From the NCBI GenBank assembly GCA_021204375.1, contig JAJPZL010000103.1, positions 1 through 5,065 on the forward strand: DNA of 5,065 nucleotides, written 5' to 3'. The notes beneath the pieces are model-generated. The model was given only the letters and a program-made list of their open reading frames with translations. It was not told the origin of the DNA and did not search any database. Positions 1 to 5,065 of the stretch are shown piece after piece. A program made the position numbers and the translations under genes. How positions within the stretch are numbered: position 1 is the first letter of the stretch; each line of letters opens with the position of its first letter. Source of the stretch: Bacteroides sp. GTDB taxonomy: Bacteria > Bacteroidota > Bacteroidia > Bacteroidales > Bacteroidaceae.

Positions 1-1076
1 CCCCAGAAACGGTGCGCTTCATAGGCTAATTCAACCCGGCGTTCGTTGCGGATGCGATCTCTCAGCCAGCTTTCTCCGTTCCTGGCTACTTCGTCTGCGG
101 TGATCTCGTGGATCCCTGTCCGGTGCTTTACCCTATTTACGGCTGCAAGAGCTTCTTCTATGTGCCCGGACTCTATTTCGGCTTCGGCCAGGTTGAGATA
201 CATCTCTGCCAGGCGGAACATGGGCCAGTGGTTGGTGCATCTGTCGTAATCCGCCAGCTCTGCATCAATGAATTTTAAGAGATAGAAGCCGGTCTTGGAG
301 GGTTTGCAGTCTTCGTACGGTCCGTCCTTGCCAATGGTTTTAATATTCTTTCCATCGCTTAAGGTATACTCTTCGTCCATGTTATGGAGAAATTCTTTAG
401 AGTCATTGATCGAGGGGATCTGGCCTCCTTTAGATACACCCCGGCGTACTTCGATCATGCCATCGAGGAATCTGCCGCCGGGCAATCCTACTGTGGCGGC
501 AAAGCGGGGATCTTTGTCTTTGAAAATATTATTTAAGTAATCGTATTCGATCAGGTTCCCGTTCGGATGGGTGGTTTTCAGGGTGTCGTCGTAATCGTTG
601 ATATATTCGAAGGCTTCTACGAACTCCAGGTTGGAGGATTCGGAACATCCGTATCCTCCTTTGCGGAAGGAGTAGGGGGCGCACATTTTGGTATAGTTGT
701 GTATAATGTTGGGTTCGGCATATCCTTTGAACCAGATAAACTCTTTATTGTCGTCTTCCAGGAAGAACCTGCGGTAGCTGGCTGTCCGCTCTTCGGGAGT
801 GGAGAGATTGTAACCCACCAGTTCGTACCGGCCGGATTCGATTACCTGACGGGCTGCAAGGGCTGCCTGTTCCCAGTAGTAAGCGGCTTTATCTGCACTT
901 ACACCTACAAAGTGACTGTTATCCACTTTTCCGTATTTGGCTATGGAGGCGGCATATAGAGAGGCTCTGGAAGCGAGTGCGTAGGCTGTATACCGGTTTA
1001 CCCGGTTCCGGAATTTTTCTTCCCTGGAGGCCGGCAGGTTCTCTACGATCTCAAAACACTCTTTGCGGATAAATTC

Positions 1077-1079
1077 TCA
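1077..1079 (-). other. Internal in-frame stop TGA in susD (codon 188), likely former Trp
   Basis: The coding strand reads ...gaa gaa gac atc TGA gaa ttt atc cgc... In SusD proteins this helix usually reads V/I-(W/Y)-x-F-I, leading to the x-E-N-L-P end that is present here as EIVENLP. An aromatic, most simply Trp by TGG to TGA, is therefore expected. Confidence 0.93.
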
Positions 1080-1271
1080 GATGTCTTCTTCTTTGTCGCG
1101 GGATACCTGCAGGCTTTCGAGGTTCTCTTTCTCGTTGTATTCCTGTACTTCTATAATTAAAGGTACACCGCCCAGGCGTTTCACCAGCGTGAAATAGTGC
1201 ATGGCACGGATGAAGCGTACTTCTGCATCCAGGGCTTTTTCTTCCTCTTCTTCCAGGGAAGCCCGGGCTAT

Positions 1272-1274
1272 TTA
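1272..1274 (-). other. Internal in-frame stop TAA in susD (codon 123)
   Basis: The coding strand reads ...aac atc ttt ctc cgg TAA ata gcc cgg gct... The context NIFLR-x-IARASLEEEE matches the SusD helix following the 'NCNIFL' motif, where x is often Lys, Asn, Gln or another polar residue. AAA, CAA or GAA could become TAA in one step. Confidence 0.95.
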
Positions 1275-1580
1275 CCGGAGAAAGATGTTACAGTTACGGA
1301 TCTCTTTATAGCTGTCTCCGTAGGTATAGAACCAGTCGTCACCCATATCCTTATCCATGAGTTCGTTGTTACTGAAATTACTTCCCCAGGCGGTGGTGGC
1401 TTCGTCGAACATGATGGCTAAGGTAACGGAGTTGAAATCGAAGAATCCTTCTGCATATTTAAATTCTTCGTACTGGATGTTGTGGTATAACTGTCCCAGG
1501 ATCGAGTTTACTACGTTGGGGTCGTTCCAGACAATATCTGCCGGGATATAGGTAGATGGTTTTATGTCAAATAGGTCATT

Positions 1581-1640
1581 ACAGGAAGCCAGTGAAAAGG
1601 CTGCCAGTATAGTGAGTGCTGATGTTTTTAAATAATTCAT
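1581..1640 (-). other. SusD lipoprotein signal peptide and lipobox
   Basis: The first 20 codons read MNYLKTSALTILAAFSLASC: one Lys, a hydrophobic core and lipobox LASC. Cys20 would be lipidated and become residue 1 of the mature protein. It is followed by NDLFD, acidic residues close to the Cys, which fits a surface-exported Bacteroidota lipoprotein, although the export-signal match is loose. Confidence 0.88.
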
Positions 1641-1658
1641 GATAATCAGATGTTTGAG
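1641..1658 (-). other. susC-susD junction, 18 nt, no Shine-Dalgarno
   Basis: The gap between susC TAA and susD ATG is 18 nt, rich in A and T, with no GGAGG-like sequence. Bacteroidota genes often lack Shine-Dalgarno sites, so the absence is not abnormal. There is no room for a promoter or terminator, so the two genes were very probably one transcript. Confidence 0.75.
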
Positions 1659-2000
1659 TTAGAATTCCACATTAAAACCAAAGTTGATCGTCTTCATTTG
1701 CAGATAATACATTCCGAATAGTGCGGAACCTTCGGGATCCATACCGTCTACAGAAGAGGGGGCGAACGTCAACAAGTTGTAACCACCCACATAAAAGCGC
1801 AGACTCTGTATACCGGCCTTATGGGTCAGTGTTTTGGGTAAGGTATATCCTACTTCTATGTTCTTAAGACGCAGATACCAGATATTGGGGTTCCAGAAGG
1901 TAGAGTTATATCCGTTCGAAATGGCTCCGCTGCTGATCCGGGTGGCAGGAAAACGTCCCGGGATCCATTCGCTGTTCATATCTTCGGGATCTACCCGATG

Positions 2001-2003
2001 TCA
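2001..2003 (-). other. Internal in-frame stop TGA in susC (codon 1021), likely former Trp
   Basis: The coding strand reads ...ttc acc gac agg TGA cat cgg gta gat... SusC proteins commonly have a Trp here, after the (T/Y)DRW turn that precedes the last barrel strands. TGG to TGA is a single change. Translation would stop about 113 codons before the end, removing the last strands and the C-terminal Phe. Confidence 0.93.
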
Positions 2004-2189
2004 CCTGTCGGTGAACATTTTGTAGCCGTTCCCCAATCCTTTTTGCAGGAAGGGTTCTTTATACTGGATCTCGTAGGTATAGTTGCTGGCTCCCTGAAGC
2101 ATCATGGAGAGATCGAACCCTTTCCATTGTACATTGAGGTTCATACCGAAGAAGAGGTCGGGTGTACCGTCGCGGTTGATGGGTTGCTG

Positions 2190-2225
2190 GTCTAATTCAT
2201 CAATGATACCGTCGCCGTTAAAGTC
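2190..2225 (-). other. EF-hand-like calcium-binding loop motif in the SusC barrel
   Basis: Codons 947-958 read DFNGDGIIDELD, with acidic or amide side chains at positions 1, 3, 5, 9 and 12 and Gly at 6, matching the DxNxDG calcium-loop pattern. The PGDIKxxDxNGDGxID stretch is a common SusC-family feature in an extracellular loop. Metal binding here is inferred from the pattern only. Confidence 0.6.
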
Positions 2226-3038
2226 CTGGAGTTTGATATCTCCTGGCATCAGGGTGGTGTTCCCATGATTGTCCTGTATGGGGGAGCTCAGGATCTCATC
2301 GTAACTGGAGAACTGGCCCAATGCTTTATAGCCCCAGCCGATGTTCTGCCACCTGTCTTCTCCGTTGTTACGCCAGTTCAGATAGGCATTTCTGTAGGGT
2401 GCCTGTTCTCTGTACAGGTTCTTTTTCCGGGTATAGGTAACATTTCCTTTTACTTCATAGAATACTTCGCCGATCCTGTTCTTGTAGGATAGTACCAGTT
2501 CAAAACCGCGGTGCGAGTCGCTGTTGAGGTTCATTTCGGGTAAGGTTGCTCCGAAAGAGGTGGGCAGGGTAGAGGATAAAGTGGCTTTCAGTCCGGTACG
2601 TTTGCGGTAGAAGACATCGAACTCTACTCCCAGCTTTCCCTGCCACATGGAGAGGTCTATACCGAAGTTGGATAAACGGGATTCGTACCAGGTGAAATTG
2701 GGGTTGATTAAACCTTTGTCATTGGCTCCGATCACTACATTGTCTTTACCGAATACAAAGCGGTCTCCGGGGTAGTTATAGCCTTCGAGGTAATTGGCCG
2801 GGCTGGCATCTACTTTATCTCCTATGATACCGTAGGAGGCACGCAGTTTGATGTTGTCGAAAATATCTGTGTTGTTCTTAATGAAATTTTCTTCGGAAAT
2901 ACGCCAGCCTGCGGATACGGCGGGGAACATATTCCAGCGTTTGTTCTTGGCAAACTTGTAGGAACCGTCGTACCGGAAACTGAATTCGGCTAAGTATTTA
3001 CTGTCGTAGGCATAATTTACGCGTCCGACCAGACCTGC

Positions 3039-3041
3039 TCA
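3039..3041 (-). other. Internal in-frame stop TGA in susC (codon 675)
   Basis: The coding strand reads ...gaa gag aaa ttc TGA gca ggt ctg gtc gga cgc... The frame carries on as AGLVGRVNYAYDSKYLAEF, a well-conserved barrel stretch. The residue just before this motif is not conserved enough to say whether CGA, TGG, GGA, TTA or another codon was ancestral. Confidence 0.95.
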
Positions 3042-4097
3042 GAATTTCTCTTCCGAATTTCCGGAGATCTGGCGGTTTAACTGGCTGGCGGTATCCAGCT
3101 CGTGGATGATAGAGTTATCGAGTTCTCCGGCAGTTTTGAAATATTCGCGATCGTATTTTTTTAGCTCCCACAAGGCGAGGGCGGATACATTATGCTTACC
3201 AAATATATTGTCGTAATTCAGGGCATATTGCTGGGTTAACCAGCTGTTTGTATCGTGGTATCGGTTGATCTCGTTCTGGGTTTTACCTACTTCTTCTTCG
3301 TAAGTATCTGTAGTGGCATTGTACCGGTGCATACTCCATGTTTTGGAATTCTCTTTGGTCAGTGTAGAGTTTTTCTCGTAGTTTACCATTCCTTTGGCAC
3401 TCAATCCTTTTACCCATTGTGAGAAGTCATAGTTTAACTGGAACTGGCCGTTGAACTGGTCTGAGTTCGAAAGCTTTACTCCGATGAGGTTACGGTCCAG
3501 CCCGATCAGCGGATTGCGGCCGCTTCCCTGGACGGCTCCATAGTATTTACGATTGCCGTTGGCGTATGGTTCATAAATGGGCAGAGCTTTGCGCATGGAT
3601 TTAAATACTCCTACGGAGAAGAGGTCGTCGAAGGCACCGCCACTCCCTAATGCGATCGGGGAGTCCCGGTTCTCGCGGCGGGCACTGAGGTTCAGGTCTG
3701 CTGTTAGGTTGTCTATGATCTTAAAACTCAGGTTTGAACGGATATTCATACGTTCGTAACTGTCTTTGGTCCGTACAATACCATCCTGGTGGAGGTAACC
3801 GAAAGAAGTAAAGTACTTTACATTGTTTGATCCTCCCGAGATACTGAGGGTATGGGTTTGCATCGGTGCTGAATTCTTTAAAACCAGGTCGTCCCAGTAT
3901 GTGTTGGCGTATGTTTCGTGGATGCCATTCCGGACTTTGAGGATATCTTCTACTGAGTATACGGGAGATAGACCGGTGTTGTATTTGTCTTCATTGATCA
4001 TACTTATGTATTCGACCGCGCTCATGGTTTCGGCATAGTCTGTGATGCTCTGCAATGAGTAGTTGAAGCCGTAATTGATACGGGCTTTGCCTTCGGT

Positions 4098-4463
4098 CCC
4101 TCTTTTGGTGGTAACGAGTATGACACCGTTGGCGCCTTTGAATCCGTAAACGGCTGCCGAGGCATCTTTCAATACATTAATGGACTCGATATCATTGGGG
4201 TCAATGGCTTTTTAAGAGGATTCTACGCCATCCACGATCACCAGGGCTTCGCCAAAACCACGGATATCCAGTTGGGAGGCACCGTCTTCTCCCGGGCGAC
4301 CGCTGGTTTGCACGGTACGTATACCGGGTAGATTACCTGTCAATGCACTGGAAAGGTTGGGGCGGTGTGCCTGTACCAGTTTTTCACTGTTTACAGTGGC
4401 GATAGCACCGGTCAGGTTGACTTTCTTTTGTGTACCATATCCAACGATCACGATCTCGTTCAT
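4098..4463 (-). other. TonB-dependent receptor plug domain, split by TAA at 4212-4214
   Basis: The plug begins at NEIVIVGYGTQKKVNLTGAI, carries the SusC signature around QLDIRGFGEALVIVDGVESS, and resumes after the stop with [20 protein letters not shown] and ends at [10 protein letters not shown]. The stop lies between VDGVESS and KAIDPND, a loop of variable length and composition in the family, so the ancestral residue cannot be named. Termination here would give a secreted STN-plus-partial-plug fragment with no barrel. Confidence 0.9.
4212..4214 (-). other. Internal in-frame stop TAA in susC (codon 284)
   Basis: The plus strand reads tta, so the coding strand reads ...gaa tcc tct TAA aaa gcc att gac... 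Sequence before (VDGVESS) and after ([11 protein letters not shown]) is in the same frame and typical of a SusC plug. The position is variable in the family, so CAA, TTA, AAA or a Tyr codon could each be the ancestor by one change. Confidence 0.95.
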
Positions 4464-4475
4464 CTGGATGGCATC

Positions 4476-4688
4476 TTCCTGCAGGACTACTTCGATGGTG
4501 GTATTCTCTTTGACCGTAACTTCTCTGGTTTTCATCCCCATAAAAGAGACTACTAACGGCTGGTTGGTGGTAAGGTTTAAGGAGAAATGCCCATCGATGT
4601 CTGTAATGGTACCGTTGGTGGTTCCTTTTTCCATAAGCGATGCACCGATAATGGGTTCGCCGTCCGGATCAAGGACAATACCTCTTAA
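4476..4688 (-). other. CarboxypepD_reg-like domain of SusC
   Basis: This beta-sandwich extension is present in most Bacteroidota SusC proteins, between the signal peptide (or STN domain) and the plug. The visible marks are LRGIVLDPDGEPIIGASL, then GTTNGTITDIDGHFSLNL, the SFMGMKTREVTV strand and TIEVVLQED at its end. Its precise function is not settled. It is intact, with no stop inside it. Confidence 0.92.
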
Positions 4689-4745
4689 TATGGAAGCGGG
4701 TTGTTGTTGCGGTGTGCTGTTGCCGGCTACCTGTACATTTTCTTC

Positions 4746-4937
4746 CCGTTTTTTGAGGGTTACATAATTGGCGGAAAATATGTAGGTTAGTCCGGTCTCC
4801 GTACATAGTTTATCTAAAGCTTTGCTGAATTCTACATCTTTTACACTGAAAGTAATATTCCTGTTGATGTTTATATCCTCCGGTGCATAGACAAAGTAGT
4901 ATCCGGATTGCTTTTCTAATTCTGATAATACGGATCT
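4746..4937 (-). other. STN (secretin/TonB N-terminal) signalling domain of SusC
   Basis: The segment from LRSVLSELEKQSGYYFVYAP through SKALDKLCTETGLTYIFSAN to YVTLKK has the beta-alpha-beta pattern and typical wording of STN domains. In TonB-dependent transducers this periplasmic domain contacts a FecR-type anti-sigma factor and passes a substrate signal to an ECF sigma factor. That family knowledge suggests the locus is sigma/anti-sigma controlled. No such genes are visible here; they would be upstream, beyond base 5065, or elsewhere. Confidence 0.9.
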
Positions 4938-4997
4938 TAATGTTGTATTAGAGGCTGCTATGTTAATTTTTATGGCAGGCGAAGCAGGAGTTTGCTG

Positions 4998-5065
4998 TGC
5001 ATTTGCGGGGTTGCCCGTGCTTCCCAGTATCAACAATAAACTAACTAATGCACAAAGTCTTCGTT
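4998..5065 (-). other. C-terminal part of the SusC signal peptide
   Basis: The first visible codons read RRLCALVSLLLILG, a positively charged end followed by a hydrophobic core, then GNPANA before QQTP. ANA followed by Q is a good signal peptidase I site, which puts cleavage after codon 22 (4998-5000). The TTG at 5036 falls inside the hydrophobic core and would remove the Arg residues, so it is not the biological start. The start Met lies beyond base 5065. Confidence 0.8.

Larger units (their letters stand above)
1..1640 (-). pseudogene. SusD/RagB-like surface glycan-binding lipoprotein, interrupted by two in-frame stops, 3' end outside window
   Basis: If intact, this would be the surface lipoprotein that binds glycan and caps the SusC barrel encoded just upstream. 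It starts at ATG 1638-1640 and 546 codons are visible. Residues 1-20 form a lipoprotein signal peptide with lipobox LASC (Cys20). The SusD fold is shown by AEVRFIRAMHYFTLVKRLGG (139-158), KDKDPRFAATVGLP in the middle, WPMFRLAEMYLNLAEAE (472-488, TPR-like helix), AAVNRVKHRTG and the near-C-terminal ERRVELAYEAHRFW (533-546). The family normally continues with 'D' and some tens of residues, here cut by the window edge. Codon 123 is TAA (1272-1274) and codon 188 is TGA (1077-1079). No other stop or frameshift occurs down to base 1. As written, only a 122-residue N-terminal fragment would be made. Family assignment is very secure. The pseudogene status depends on the two stops being real. Confidence 0.92.
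1662..4097 (-). other. SusC beta-barrel region, interrupted by two TGA codons
   Basis: The region has the alternating, aromatic-rich strands and family signposts of a SusC barrel: [20 protein letters not shown] early on, VGRVNYAYDSKYLAEFSFRY with DGSYKFA, WNMFPAVSAGWRISEE and IKLRASYGIIGDK in the middle, then PGDIKLQDFNGDGIIDELD, SMMLQGASNYTYE, and the closing WYLRLKNIEVGYTLPKT, LRFYVGGYNLLTF and NFGFNVEF. TGA codons at 3039-3041 and 2001-2003 interrupt it, and the frame continues unchanged across both. Confidence 0.93.
1659..5065 (-). pseudogene. SusC-like TonB-dependent outer-membrane transporter, interrupted by three in-frame stops, 5' end outside window
   Basis: If intact, this would be the outer-membrane barrel of a SusC/SusD glycan importer, driven by TonB-ExbBD. 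The frame is continuous from the window edge to TAA 1659-1661, 1,134 codons, which is normal for SusC proteins with an STN domain. Numbering from the first complete codon (5063), it shows a signal-peptide end, STN (about 43-106), CarboxypepD_reg-like (about 126-196), plug (about 201-322, with [38 protein letters not shown] and [13 protein letters not shown]) and a barrel ending in FGFNVEF, with the terminal Phe usual for outer-membrane proteins. Codons 284 (TAA), 675 (TGA) and 1021 (TGA) are stops, yet sequence on both sides of each is in the same frame and family-typical. The true start is upstream of the window: the first in-frame start-like codon, TTG 5036, lies inside the signal peptide. 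Family assignment is very secure. Whether it is a real pseudogene or a sequence error is open. The substrate cannot be told. Confidence 0.93.

Noticed and set aside
1641..1658. Promoter or terminator between susC and susD
   Set aside because: Eighteen nucleotides are too few for a promoter with a leader, and no hairpin with a T-run is visible.
2190..2225. Dockerin domain suggested by the NGDG loop
   Set aside because: There is a single loop inside a SusC barrel, with no second repeat. The motif is a common SusC-family feature.
1659..4172. SusC pieces starting at TTG 4172, 2930 (ATG) and 1979 (ATG) as separate genes
   Set aside because: Family-conserved sequence also fills the gaps between each stop and the next start-like codon, in the same frame. 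The pieces are parts of one barrel, not independent proteins.
1077..4214. A simple alternative genetic code with TGA = Trp
   Set aside because: Two of the five internal stops are TAA, most Trp residues in both genes use TGG, and the other features are those of ordinary Bacteroidales, which use the standard bacterial code. It is not strictly excluded for the TGA sites.
5034..5036. TTG 5036 as the true susC start
   Set aside because: It lies within the hydrophobic core of the signal peptide, and the frame stays open to the window edge with RRLCALVSLL upstream.
1..5065. Plus-strand open frames such as 46-249, 295-540, 567-959, 1197-1421, 2265-2492 and 4357-4767
   Set aside because: They lie antisense to clearly coding SusC/SusD sequence, and their translations resemble no protein family and lack ribosome-binding context. 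They are by-products of the opposite strand's codon use.

Overview
The window holds one polysaccharide-utilisation (PUL) outer-membrane module of the Bacteroidota type, read entirely on the minus strand. It contains a SusC-like TonB-dependent transporter (5065 down to 1659) and, 18 nt further on, a SusD-like surface lipoprotein (1640 down to 1). Both genes run off the window: SusC lacks its start codon and the first residues of its signal peptide, and SusD lacks its C-terminal end. The adjacent susC-susD order, the STN and carboxypeptidase-regulatory-like domains in front of the plug, and a susD start without a Shine-Dalgarno sequence all point to Bacteroidales (Bacteroides/Parabacteroides-like). 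The genus is inference only.

Layout along the direction of transcription: end of a signal peptide (5063-4998); STN signalling domain (about 4937-4746); CarboxypepD_reg-like domain (about 4688-4476); plug (about 4463-4098); a long beta-barrel ending in Phe (4097-1662); stop TAA (1659-1661); 18-nt gap; SusD with lipobox LASC (1640-1581) and the helical SusD fold up to the ERRVELAYEAHRFW motif at the window edge. There is no gene-free stretch longer than 18 nt, and I see no RNA gene, mobile element, CRISPR array or repeat.

The striking feature is that both genes are broken by nonsense codons only. SusC has three internal in-frame stops (TAA 4212-4214, TGA 3039-3041, TGA 2001-2003) and SusD has two (TAA 1272-1274, TGA 1077-1079). 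The reading frame is never shifted across about 1,680 codons, and the protein between the stops looks intact and family-typical. Two of the TGAs sit where the family context suggests Trp (TDR-W-HRVDPED in SusC, EDI-W-EFIRKE in SusD), which would be a single TGG-to-TGA change. As written, neither gene can make a full-length product, so I annotate both as pseudogenes. A recent multi-hit inactivation, consensus error or DNA damage, or suppression/recoding are the competing explanations.

If intact, SusC and SusD would form the 'pedal-bin' complex: SusD captures a glycan at the cell surface and closes over the SusC barrel, which imports it using TonB energy. The STN domain suggests that the locus is controlled through a FecR-type anti-sigma factor and an ECF sigma factor, which would lie outside this window.
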